In this document: positions 1 through 9,460 of the stretch, one piece after another
Layout of the letters: each line of letters starts with the position of its first letter
Numbering within the stretch: the first letter of the stretch is position 1
From: an uncultured Hyphomicrobiaceae bacterium
GTDB lineage: Bacteria > Pseudomonadota > Alphaproteobacteria > Rhizobiales > Hyphomicrobiaceae
Length of the DNA: 37,179 nucleotides
Reading direction: 5' to 3'
Assembly: GCA_937873575.1 (NCBI GenBank)
Contig: CALMPK010000107.1
Location: forward strand, 1-37,179
Program-made: the position numbers and the translations under genes
Notes under the pieces: model-generated
The model's input: the letters and a program-made list of their open reading frames with translations, nothing else
Database searches by the model: none
Told to the model about the DNA's origin: nothing

Positions 1-479
1 GAGCGCGAGAGCACGCCGACAGAACCCTTCTTGAAGATGTTGCCCGGCATGATGCCGATCTTGCACTCGTTGGGCGTCAGCACGCCCGGGCAGTTCGGGC
101 CGATGAGACGCGAGTTCGACTTCTCCAGCCGCGCCTTGACCTTGACCATGTCCATGACCGGAACGCCTTCGGTGATGGCGACGATCAGCGGTATGCCGGC
201 GTCGATCGCCTCGATGATGGCTTCGGCGGCGCCCGCTGGCGGCACGTAGACGACGGAAGCGTTGGCGCCCGTCTCCTTCACGCCCTCGGCGACGGACTTG
301 AAGATCGGCAGTTTCTCGCCGCCCTTGCCGGTCCAGAACTCGCCGCCCTTCTTGGGGTTGATGCCGCCGACCATTTTGGTGCCGTGGTAGGCCAGCGCCT
401 GCTCGGTGTGGAACGTGCCCGTCTTGCCGGTCAGGCCCTGGACGAGAACCTTGGTGTCTTTGTTGATGAGGATGGACAT
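1..479 (-). CDS. sucD: Succinyl-CoA ligase [ADP/GDP-forming] subunit alpha, C-terminus outside window
   Basis: Alpha subunit of succinyl-CoA synthetase, which converts succinyl-CoA to succinate with nucleotide triphosphate formation in the TCA cycle. Only the first 159 residues are present; the gene runs off the left edge. The N-terminus [20 protein letters not shown] and the following [19 protein letters not shown] form the CoA-binding Rossmann fold of the family, and [11 protein letters not shown] appears near the truncated end. The phosphohistidine region lies outside the window. The ATG at 477-479 has AGGGA about 8 bases upstream and lies 20 bases after the sucC stop, so the two subunits are probably cotranslated from one message. 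Confidence 0.96.
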   Translation of the reverse strand, partial: MSILINKDTKVLVQGLTGKTGTFHTEQALAYHGTKMVGGINPKKGGEFWTGKGGEKLPIFKSVAEGVKETGANASVVYVPPAGAAEAIIEAIDAGIPLIVAITEGVPVMDMVKVKARLEKSNSRLIGPNCPGVLTPNECKIGIMPGNIFKKGSVGVLSR

Positions 480-499
480 CAGGAATCCCTGTCTCTAGC

Positions 500-1696
<1,197 letters not shown>

Positions 1697-1975
1697 CGCT
1701 GTTTCCGCCGTTTGAGCGTTATCGTGACCTTGGCGACCGCGAGGTCTGGCCGCCGCTGTGAACCGAGCTTACGCCCGGGCGGGTCTCAAACCCGAATCCA
1801 AGACGCTCGCGCCCCGAGCCGGGGCACCGTTCCGGTCATACTGCTCCCGCGCCTGGCATACCGTATACCAAAGTAGGGTTCCGCACGGGAAGCGGCGTTT
1901 TCGAAGTGGCGGCACATTCGCGGCGGCTGGCTCAGCCGGACGGCGAAGGCGATACGCGCCACTCGCGACCCAATG
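1697..1975. other. Non-coding region between mdh and sucC
   Basis: No supported gene. This stretch should carry the sucCD promoter, reading leftward, but I see no pair of boxes good enough to call. A GCCCC/GGGGC hairpin sits near 1811-1825 and a short palindrome ATACCGTAT near 1858-1866. Confidence 0.5.
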
Positions 1976-2005
1976 AAAACGGCGCGCCCCTTGCGGAGCG
2001 CGCCC
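1976..2005 (-). terminator. Rho-independent terminator after mdh
   Basis: On the minus strand, just after the mdh stop, the arms GGCGCGC (1998-2004) and GCGCGCC (1981-1987) form a 7-bp all-GC stem, followed by GTTTTC at 1980-1975. The U-tract is short, so termination may be partial and allow some readthrough into sucCD. Confidence 0.7.
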
Positions 2006-2014
2006 TATTTTTCG

Positions 2015-3082
<1,068 letters not shown>

Positions 3083-3222
3083 TTAGCTCGAAAACTGCGG
3101 CGGCTCAAGGGGAACGCCCGCCAATCGAACCAAAGTCTCGGGCTCCGAAAGTCGTTGTCACGCTCGACGACGAGGTGTGTTCGCCATGGCTGGCGGCCCG
3201 GCGGAGCGGCGCGAGAGGGGGG

Positions 3223-4353
3223 TCACAAGCGGGTCGATACGGTGAGCCGGCCATCGGCCTGCGCGGAGCGCCGAGCCACATAGGCTTCGCTGCGCATCTC
3301 GGTCAGGCGCGAGGCGGTCCGCGAGAAGAGATCGGCGCCGTCGCCGCGCACGTAGAGTGCGTCTGGTTCCGCCTCCGCCGATGCGATCAGGCAGGTGCCG
3401 GTGTCGTAGAGCGTGTCGATCAAGTTGATGAAGCGGCGGGCATGGTCGCGCCGCGCCGCGCTCATCACCGGGATGCCGTCGATGATGACGGTGTGGAAGT
3501 GGTGAGCGATGGCGAGGTAGTCGACCGAGCCGAGCGGCTTTTCGCAGAGATCGGCAAAGCCGAACCGTGCAACGCCATTGGCGGCGGCGGGTATGCGCAG
3601 GTGGCGGCCCTTGACCTCGATTTCCCCCGGCTCGGGCCTGTGGTGGCCCGTCATGCGGCCCCACAGGTCGTCGAGCGCATGGTGCGCGGCGGCATCCGCC
3701 GGAGCGAAATAGAGCGGCTGGCCGTGGATCTTGTCGAGGCGGAAATCCTTTGCGGAACCGAGCTCGAGCACGTTCATGTGATCTTCGATGAGATCGATGA
3801 ACGGCAGGAAGAGCTGGCGGTTGAGGCCGTCACGGTAGAGCTCGTGCGGAGTCGCGTTCGAGGTCGCCACCACGACCACGCCGCTCTCGAACACCACCTT
3901 GAAAAAGCGGCCGAGGATCATGGCGTCGGCAATGTCGGTGACGTGCAGCTCGTCGAAGCAGAGCAAGCCTGGGCGGCCCACCATCTCGACCGCCACCTTC
4001 GGAATCGGATCGCCATCGAAGCTCTTGCGCGCCACGCCGATACGGTCGTGGACTTCCTGCATGAATTCGTGGAAGTGCTGGCGGCGCCTCGGCTTGAACG
4101 TCGCCGCCTCGTAGAACATGTCCATCATCATCGTCTTGCCGCGCCCCACCTTGCCGTGCAGGTAGATGCCGTTCGGCGGCGGGCCCGGCTTGCGCTTCAT
4201 GAACGACAGAAGGCCGCGACCGGAGGGGCTCCAGGCCGTCAGCGCGGCGTTGAGCTCGTCGAGCCGGCGCGCCGCCGAGCGCTGGGCCTCGTCGGCCTCG
4301 ATCTCGCCGGTCGCAACGCGCTCCTCGTATTTCTCGGCGACTGTCCCGCTCAT
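3223..4353 (-). CDS. zapE: Cell division protein ZapE, AFG1-family ATPase
   Basis: P-loop ATPase of the AFG1/LACE1/ZapE family. In E. coli ZapE acts at the Z-ring during constriction; mitochondrial relatives act in protein quality control. The 376 residues contain Walker A GKVGRGKT (67-74), Walker B LLCFDELHVTD (130-140) and sensor-1 VVATSN (161-166), plus the family segment HFHEFMQEVH (93-102). It sits upstream of mdh-sucCD, a common arrangement in Hyphomicrobiales, separated by about 240 bases that probably hold the mdh promoter. The family call is firm; the division role is by homology. Confidence 0.95.
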   Translation of the reverse strand: MSGTVAEKYEERVATGEIEADEAQRSAARRLDELNAALTAWSPSGRGLLSFMKRKPGPPPNGIYLHGKVGRGKTMMMDMFYEAATFKPRRRQHFHEFMQEVHDRIGVARKSFDGDPIPKVAVEMVGRPGLLCFDELHVTDIADAMILGRFFKVVFESGVVVVATSNATPHELYRDGLNRQLFLPFIDLIEDHMNVLELGSAKDFRLDKIHGQPLYFAPADAAAHHALDDLWGRMTGHHRPEPGEIEVKGRHLRIPAAANGVARFGFADLCEKPLGSVDYLAIAHHFHTVIIDGIPVMSAARRDHARRFINLIDTLYDTGTCLIASAEAEPDALYVRGDGADLFSRTASRLTEMRSEAYVARRSAQADGRLTVSTRL

Positions 4354-4830
4354 TCTTCATCCGCTGCGCGCAGCACTGCCATGTCCTCTTAACATTGCTC
4401 GGGCCGCCGCGCCTCGCATCGATGGTCGAGATGCTCCGTCGGCACCCCTTGGAAACGGCCGGAGTCCGCAGGATTTTCCCTTCGCCGTCGCAGGCCGGGC
4501 CGCCCGAAGCGGCCTCCAGACACTATATGGCGGTGCAGCAACAGGCCGCGGCCCAAGTAGACGAACCCTTGCAGGAAAATCAACTAATGCCATGTGAGGG
4601 TCGTATTGTGCGTTGCAATACGCGACCGGCTGTAGCTTGGGAATCGAGTCTCAACGCTCGCGGAAGATCGCATCACGCGATCGGGCGGGCGACACAAACG
4701 GCCAGGGGAGCGGGACCACCGTTCCACCTGGCGACGAGGGACCCGGGCCCGACGCCGAAGCCATTGCACGCACTGCTCGTAGGCAAAAAAGAGCAGGCGG
4801 GCCGTCTGAAGCCAGAATCGGAGGTTCATC
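4354..4830. other. Divergent intergenic region with two inverted repeats
   Basis: No convincing gene in 477 bases between zapE (leftward) and the GNAT gene (rightward), so promoters for both should lie here. Two hairpins are visible. GGTCG-TATTG (4599-4608) pairs with CAATA-cg-CGACC (4616-4627), with a 7-base loop and a two-base bulge. GATCGC (4666-4671) pairs with GCGATC (4677-4682) around a 5-base loop. They could be operators or leader structures for the downstream gene. Confidence 0.4.
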
Positions 4831-5406
4831 ATGAGCGAGCACCGGATCTGGGAGGGAACCATACGGAAGTTGTGGCCGACGGAGACGGATACGTTCCGCG
4901 ACCACCTGCTGAGGCTGGACAAGGACGCGCGCCGCATGCGCTTTGCGCACGGCGTGTCGGACGGCTTCATCGAGGACTATGCTGCCCGCATGACCGACAT
5001 GGGCAGCATCGTATTCGGCTATTTCGTCGACGGGCAGATGCATGCCGCGGCGGAGTTGCGCAAACTTGGCGACACCTGGGGTCACGAGGCCGAGGCCGCG
5101 TTCTCGGTCGAGCGCGCTTTCCAGGAGAAGGGCATCGGCACCGAGCTGATGGGCCGTGTCATCCGCTCGGCGCGCAACCGCGGCGTTCATCTGCTCTACA
5201 TGAGCTGCCTCGCCGAGAACGCGAAGATGCAGGCGGTCGCTCGCAAGCACCACGCGGACCTCCGGTTCGAGTATGGCGAGGTGATCGGCGAGATCGTGCC
5301 GGACGACGCCAACTACTTCTCGATCCTGGCCGAGGCCGTGGACGATCGCGTCGGCTACGTGATGGCGGTGCTGAACATTCAGGCGCGGCTCTCCGCGGCG
5401 GCCTAG
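4831..5406 (+). CDS. GNAT family N-acetyltransferase
   Basis: A 191-residue acetyltransferase of the GNAT fold; the substrate is unknown. The acetyl-CoA binding motif A is VERAFQEKGIGTELMGRVI (about residues 92-111), with the Q-x-x-G-x-G pattern, preceded by strands carrying SIVFGYFVDG and followed by LLYMSCLAENAKMQAVARKH, the usual C-terminal strand and helix. The start is supported by GGAGG at 4820-4824, six bases before the ATG. It is monocistronic, with a strong terminator 25 bases after the stop. The acceptor could be a protein or a small molecule; nothing nearby decides this. Confidence 0.85.
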   Translation: MSEHRIWEGTIRKLWPTETDTFRDHLLRLDKDARRMRFAHGVSDGFIEDYAARMTDMGSIVFGYFVDGQMHAAAELRKLGDTWGHEAEAAFSVERAFQEKGIGTELMGRVIRSARNRGVHLLYMSCLAENAKMQAVARKHHADLRFEYGEVIGEIVPDDANYFSILAEAVDDRVGYVMAVLNIQARLSAAA

Positions 5407-5430
5407 CCGCTTCTGAGGGCCGCGAAACGC

Positions 5431-5468
5431 CAACGGGCGGCATCGACGATGCCGCCCGTTGCGCTTTT
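5431..5468 (+). terminator. Strong hairpin terminator between convergent genes
   Basis: The arms CAACGGGCGGCATCG and its exact complement span 5431-5461 with almost no loop, followed by CGCTTTT. It ends the GNAT gene and may also serve the arsC-like gene that converges from the right. Confidence 0.85.
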
Positions 5469-5537
5469 CTGCTCCAGGCTCGCCGGCCGCCCGTCACAAC
5501 CCATCAGGCGCGGGCGTCACCGTCGTCGAAGCATGCA

Positions 5538-6053
5538 TCAGGTTCCGAACCGGCGGGGCGCGCGGCGCTCGAGCTGGAGGCGGTTGTCGTTGGCCTGCGC
5601 GCCGACGCACACCGCGCGGCGCTCTTCATCCAGGAACTCGCGCACCTTCTTCTCAGACAGATCGAGAACCGCGCGGAAAATGTCCGCGCGCTCGGTGGGT
5701 GTGCAGTTCGAAGCGGTCGGGTCGGGTAGAGTCCAGTGCAGCAGACGCGGCGCGCCCGGCCAGGTCGGCAGCTTTTCCCACGAGATGTCCTCGCAGACGG
5801 TCAATACCACGTCGAACCGGGGACTTTCCGGCCGCGTGAATTCGATCAGCGATTTCGGTTGCCGGTCCGTATCGAAGGCAAATCCGCGCTCTCGAAGTGC
5901 CAGCACCGTGTAGGCGTTGAATGAAGCGGCGGGATGTGAGCCGGCGCTGTAAGCGCGCCATTCACCATCACTCACGCCGTTGATCAATGTTTCGACCATA
6001 ACGGAGCGTGCCGCATTCTCCTTGCAGAGCACAAGCATATTCCGCGTTTTCAT
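5538..6053 (-). CDS. Arsenate reductase / low-molecular-weight protein tyrosine phosphatase family protein
   Basis: A 171-residue protein of the LMW-PTP fold. The P-loop CKENAARS (residues 10-17) fits C-x5-R-S, and LPDPTA (109-114) holds the general acid Asp111. TWPGAPRLLHWTLPDP is typical of the ArsC-like branch, which reduces arsenate. Of the two extra cysteines used by thioredoxin-coupled ArsC, the first is present (C87 in TVCEDI), but the second position reads EKLP instead of a cysteine form such as EACP. It may therefore use glutathione/glutaredoxin, or be a phosphatase. No ars regulator or efflux gene is near. The C-terminal 30 residues are low-complexity and basic. Confidence 0.8.
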   Translation of the reverse strand: MKTRNMLVLCKENAARSVMVETLINGVSDGEWRAYSAGSHPAASFNAYTVLALRERGFAFDTDRQPKSLIEFTRPESPRFDVVLTVCEDISWEKLPTWPGAPRLLHWTLPDPTASNCTPTERADIFRAVLDLSEKKVREFLDEERRAVCVGAQANDNRLQLERRAPRRFGT

Positions 6054-6354
6054 TTAACCCTCGATTGTCTCTTGGCAACATGGATGCCGTGATCGAACGC
6101 CGATCGCCGGCCTGCCACCTCACCGCGGCTCCCCGACGTGCATTAAGCGTTTCGAGATGTCACAGGTATGACGGGAAAAAGGCCGCGCGCTCGAATAGTC
6201 GGTCGCCATTCATCGCGTGCGGACGCTGCCGTCGGCCGTTGTGCCCGCGTCCGACATGTGCGTCGACGTGTGACGAATTCAAGAACCGCGATGACGGGTA
6301 TGCACTGCCGGACTGAGACGCGCGTAAGTCGTGCGACGGTTGCGGCGGCTGCGA

Positions 6355-6388
6355 CGAGACGAATGCGATGCGCGACGCATTCGTCTCG
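6355..6388. repeat. 13-bp perfect inverted repeat
   Basis: CGAGACGAATGCG (6355-6367) and CGCATTCGTCTCG (6376-6388) are exact complements around an 8-base loop. No T-run follows on either side, so it is not a simple terminator. It could be an RNA hairpin or a protein-binding site. Confidence 0.8.
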
Positions 6389-6475
6389 CATTCGTTCAGC
6401 GGCGCATTGCGTTTCGAAAACGGAGCAGCGCGCGACGCCGAAAGCCGATCGAAGCGAACCCCTTCGCGAACGTCG

Positions 6476-6502
6476 CGCGAGTCGAAATCGATCGCGTTTT
6501 TT
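6476..6502 (+). terminator. Possible intrinsic terminator inside the non-coding region
   Basis: CGCGA (6476-6480) pairs with TCGCG (6492-6496), with TCGA/TCGA able to extend the stem, followed directly by six T (6497-6502). No gene precedes it on this strand, so if real it would end an unannotated small transcript. Confidence 0.35.
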
Positions 6503-6746
6503 GATTCCAAAGTTGTCGTCGATTAGCGCTTCACGCGATGTGCGATGCGCGTTTCAGCTCGACCATGGAATGCACCGAGGCGGTCAAACCATTCAATAAC
6601 GGTCAAAAATGGTGCGGATGCGCAACACAAACGGCCTATTGGGGAACAAAATGCGCGCTGTGTTAATTTTGGATGTCAACAAAATCATCGAACTTGCGCA
6701 TCTTTTTTTTGCTCGAGCTGATTCGAGCTGAGAGGGAGAGAGAACC

Positions 6747-6923
6747 ATGGCAAAGACCACCACGACTGCGAAGAAGCCCGCTGCGAAGAAGCCGGCTGCG
6801 AAGAAGGCCGCTGCGAAGAAGGCACCGGCTCGCAAGGCCGCTGCGAAGAAGCCGGCTGTGAAGAAGGCTGCGAAGAAGCCGGCTGCGAAGAAGGCCGCTC
6901 CGCGCAAGAAGACCGCTGCCTGA
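6747..6923 (+). CDS. Small histone H1-like Lys/Ala/Pro-rich DNA-binding protein
   Basis: A 58-residue, very basic protein starting MAKTTTTAKKPAAKKPAAKK and made almost only of Ala, Lys and Pro with a few Arg. Tandem AAKK/PAAKK units are encoded by near-identical GCTGCGAAGAAG blocks. It resembles the C-terminal tail of histone H1 and bacterial H1-like proteins, which bind and compact DNA without sequence specificity. GGGAGAG lies just before the ATG and a clean terminator follows at 6993, so it is an independent single-gene unit. It has no globular domain. The role in nucleoid structure is inferred from composition only. Confidence 0.85.
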   Translation: MAKTTTTAKKPAAKKPAAKKAAAKKAPARKAAAKKPAVKKAAKKPAAKKAAPRKKTAA

Positions 6924-6992
6924 GGCTAACCGCCAGTATGCTTCTGGCCGGGCACCAGGGGCGTAACGGCGAACTCCTCGATCAGTTCCAAG

Positions 6993-7031
6993 GACCGGCG
7001 GTAGCGCGAAGCGCCGCCGGTCTTGTCTTTT
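6993..7031 (+). terminator. Terminator after the H1-like gene
   Basis: GACCGGCGG (6993-7001) and CCGCCGGTC (7014-7022) form a 9-bp GC-rich stem, followed by TTGTCTTTT. It lies 70 bases downstream of the H1-like stop codon. Confidence 0.85.
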
Positions 7032-7183
7032 CCAGGTCTTTGCGTCGGCGTCGCGATTGCCACTTCCACCGCCCGGCCGAATTGCCGCACCGATTTGAAT
7101 ATGAGACCGCGCGCATGCATTTTGTGCCCCATGCTGCGGGCGGCAACGGGCCGGCCCGCCAACCCATGGGGGAGCGGCACGAC

Positions 7184-7570
7184 ATGACGGCTCAATCCGG
7201 AAACGGCGCCATCGAGACATTGGACGTGGCCGAGGTCGCGGCACTCTTTGCCGCCGACAGAATCGTCCTGATCGACGTGCGCACGCCCGTTGAGTTTGCC
7301 TTCGAGCATATCCGCGGAGCTCTGCTATCGCCGCTCGCAACCTTCGACACGCGCCACCTGCCGTCGCAGGAATCGAAGCCGATCGTGTTCCACTGCGGCT
7401 CGGGCATGCGCTCGAAGATGGTCGCCGAGAAATGCCTCGCCGCAGGGTTCGCAAAGGTCATGCACATGGGCGGCGGCTTCATGGCTTGGAAGAAGGCCGG
7501 GCAGCCCTACATCTCCACCAACCCGGCGACCGGCGCTCCGGTGGATCGGCGCGATCCCGTGCAGGCTTGA
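7184..7570 (+). CDS. Single-domain rhodanese (sulfurtransferase)
   Basis: A 128-residue single rhodanese domain. LIDVRTPVEFAFEHIRGA (residues 29-46) is the standard N-terminal motif. The active-site loop is FHCGSGMRS with catalytic C71, followed by a glycine-rich GGGFMAWKKAG near residues 97-106. Such proteins carry a persulfide on the cysteine and transfer sulfane sulfur. The ATG at 7184 is preceded by GGGGGAG about 10 bases upstream; a longer open frame to 6938 exists but its extra residues look non-coding and cross the upstream terminator. The gene converges on the 204-residue protein to its right. Confidence 0.9.
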   Translation: MTAQSGNGAIETLDVAEVAALFAADRIVLIDVRTPVEFAFEHIRGALLSPLATFDTRHLPSQESKPIVFHCGSGMRSKMVAEKCLAAGFAKVMHMGGGFMAWKKAGQPYISTNPATGAPVDRRDPVQA

Positions 7571-7635
7571 GGGCGACGGGCGGGAACGGAGCTGGTGTCG
7601 TCGAGGCGCTTCGGTCCGGATCTGGTCAGCTCAGC

Positions 7636-8250
7636 TCAGGCTTCTGGGCGGCAGCGCTTGAGGTCACGCACCAGCTCGGTCAGCCGCGACGCCACTTCGA
7701 GGCCGGTATCGACAGAAACCTTCAGTGTGGCCCGGCTCTGGATGAGGCCATTCAGCCGGTCCTGCTGCTCGCCGAAACCGTAGTAGACCGTCTCCGGCGC
7801 GTCGATCTCTCCATCCTCGACCGCGCACATCACGTCGAAGGCATTCTGCGACGCGAGAACGAGCATCGAAGCGACGTCGTTGATGAGCTGGTGGTAGAGG
7901 CGCGCGGTATCGATATCGACGCGCGGCCCGTGCACGCCGAACTTCAGCGGCGACGAGCCCTGCGCACCCTCGCCGGCGTAAAGCCGCGGGTTGCGCTTGA
8001 AGCGGCGGAAGATCTCGACAAGACCGAGGCAACACGTTTCGAGGTCGCGCAGCGCGGTTCCCGCCTTGCGCTTGGCCCTGGCGCGCTCGGGCGTCTTGTC
8101 CTGCGCCATCCAGTTGACGGTGGCGATGGAGGCAACGGCGCCGAGCGCGGCAATGGCGGGCAGGACCGCCGCGAACGGGTCGGGCGCGATGCGGCTGTCG
8201 CCGGCGGCGGCCTCCTCGTCGTCCTTCGTCGCTGGTTTGGCCTTTTCCAC
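7636..8250 (-). CDS. Hypothetical membrane-anchored protein, unrecognised family
   Basis: I do not recognise the family. The 204-residue reading starts at GTG (8248-8250), with AAGGAG five bases upstream (8256-8261), giving (V/M)EKAKPATKDDEEAAAGD. A charged N-terminus of about 22 residues is followed by one hydrophobic segment, AAVLPAIAALGAVASIATV (about 27-45), then a soluble, mostly helical region with many charged residues. It contains CC at about 76-77 and ends DLKRCRPEA. The likely topology is a single N-terminal anchor with a cytoplasmic or periplasmic helical domain. The open frame continues far upstream, but that part has Arg/Ala-rich non-coding character. Confidence 0.65.
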   Translation of the reverse strand: MEKAKPATKDDEEAAAGDSRIAPDPFAAVLPAIAALGAVASIATVNWMAQDKTPERARAKRKAGTALRDLETCCLGLVEIFRRFKRNPRLYAGEGAQGSSPLKFGVHGPRVDIDTARLYHQLINDVASMLVLASQNAFDVMCAVEDGEIDAPETVYYGFGEQQDRLNGLIQSRATLKVSVDTGLEVASRLTELVRDLKRCRPEA

Positions 8251-8867
8251 TCCGGCTCCTTGTGCGGCTCCCTCTGGGGTGTGACCGGTTGAGATGGAAG
8301 CGCTCCGCGCTCGCATCAGTTTCGATAGCACGCCGCACCTTGTGCCAGCCCAGCCGTGGCGACCATATGGCCACCCGGCCATGGTGATCGCACCTGGCGC
8401 CCGGAGCCGCCGCCGGGCGGTGCATCGCGGCTGTGCATTGCGCAGGGCGCCATGATTCGCGGCGGATGCTGCTACACCTTGCGGCCTGCGCGCAAGCTGC
8501 ATGACGTTTAGGCGCCATCGCGGCCCAATCGATTGCCAAAGGTTGCGCGCTACTCTGGTCTCGCCCATGGAGGTCCTAGCCGCATCCCTTGCCTGCCGGG
8601 CTTCGTGGAGCGCCGGTGTTATTGCCGCGAGGCGGAGTTGGCTGCGGAATAGGCGCGCCGTCTCGGACCAGCCGTTTTTCGAGCGCGTCGGGACCGGAGA
8701 AACAATGAACTCTGCCCTCGTCCAGCGTTGCGCAGGAAGGGGCCTCAAACCACTTGCGCTCGGCGTCTCGAACGACTAGTAAGGGCGCTCCCGACGCCGA
8801 GGCCTTGGTCCCGGCGTCAGCGGCGGCTCGTCATACACGTCTCTGATGACGACGTTCCGCCCGGCAC
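8251..8867. other. Gap before tRNA-Arg
   Basis: No supported gene in about 617 bases. A 24-codon frame at 8705-8779 has GGAG before its ATG but no other support. The region should hold the promoter of the leftward 204-residue protein and of the tRNA. Confidence 0.4.
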
Positions 8868-8944
8868 GCGCCCGTAGCTCAGCTGGATAGAGCACCAGAC
8901 TACGAATCTGGGGGTCAGAGGTTCGAATCCTTTCGGGCGCGCCA
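8868..8944 (+). tRNA. tRNA-Arg (anticodon ACG)
   Basis: The complete cloverleaf can be read: acceptor GCGCCCG (8868-8874) with CGGGCGC (8934-8940), D-stem GCTC/GAGC, anticodon stem CCAGA/TCTGG around loop CTACGAA (anticodon ACG), T-arm AGAGG-TTCGAAT-CCTTT, discriminator G and encoded CCA (8942-8944). A34 is presumably converted to inosine by TadA so that CGU, CGC and CGA are read. It stands alone and marks the left border of the polysaccharide locus. Confidence 0.97.
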
Positions 8945-9460
8945 ATCTTTTCAAGCACTTAACCGTTATGTTGACATTTCGACAATTGGGCCAGGTCGCA
9001 AATAGGTCGCAAACGGGGCTCCTGGAACTCAGTCCTTGACTGCCTCGGCTTGGATCGCTTCCCGGAGAGGTGACGGGTGCGCGGCCAATCGGCGGCCCAG
9101 ATAACCCCACAATACCCTAGACCCTAGCGCTTGGCACTACGGGTCCCGCCAGCCGGCCTACCTTGGTTCCCGCTCGGGGCCTCGGGAAGCGGCTCTCGGT
9201 GACCACGCGACGTGGCCGTGCCTCCTCCGACACGCCCGCTTGGAGGCTCGCATGGCGGCTCCCGCGACCTTTAACCAATCATGATGGGCCCGCGAGACGC
9301 ACCGGGCCGGATGCTGCAACTGTCTGAGTGAGAAATTCCCGTCGAGGCTGTCTCGACTCATCAGGCGAGATCGTCTGCAGACGAGCAATATGGCGGCGCC
9401 TGAAGGGCGGAACGCGGAAGCGTGCACCTAGTCTACCAGGCGTTTGAGGGCGTCGGCGAG
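8945..9460. other. Gap between tRNA-Arg and the polysaccharide locus
   Basis: No supported gene. It holds a 9-base direct repeat GGTCGCAAA (8994-9002 and 9005-9013), a tandem ACCCTAG pair near 9113-9127, and a 14-bp palindrome at 9371-9384. I see no integrase gene and no copy of the tRNA 3' end at the other border of the locus. Confidence 0.4.
9371..9384. promoter_or_regulatory. 14-bp perfect palindrome, possible operator
   Basis: TCGTCTGCAGACGA is identical to its own reverse complement. It lies 77-90 bases before the ATG of the flippase gene, where a dimeric regulator could act. No regulator gene is in the locus, so the role is a guess. Confidence 0.35.

Larger units (their letters stand above)
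6054..6746. other. Long structured non-coding region upstream of the H1-like gene
   Basis: This 693-base stretch has no believable gene: open frames here are Arg/Ser-rich with no ribosome binding site. It holds a 13-bp inverted repeat (6355-6388), a terminator-like hairpin with a T6 run (6476-6502), a T8 run (6702-6709), and a direct repeat TCGAGCTGA just before the H1-like gene (6713-6731). Promoters for the divergent arsC-like and H1-like genes must also lie here. Confidence 0.5.

Noticed and set aside
4395..5729. 444-codon plus-strand open frame
   Set aside because: It overlaps the GNAT gene in another phase and runs through the strong terminator at 5431-5461; composition is non-coding.
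6168..6599. 143-codon plus-strand frame before the H1-like gene
   Set aside because: No ribosome binding site, Arg/Ser-dominated, and it crosses a 13-bp hairpin and a terminator-like stem; treated as non-coding.
6750..6910. Short repeated units that might suggest a CRISPR or satellite array
   Set aside because: The repeats are codon-phased Lys/Ala coding units of a basic protein; there are no spacers.
8705..8779. 24-codon frame with GGAG before its ATG, possible leader peptide
   Set aside because: Nothing follows it that it could regulate except a tRNA, and such short frames with a chance ribosome site are common.
8776..9110. Minus-strand frames reading GFEPLTPRFVVW or similar across the tRNA
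   Set aside because: This is the well-known false protein produced by translating the complement of a tRNA gene.
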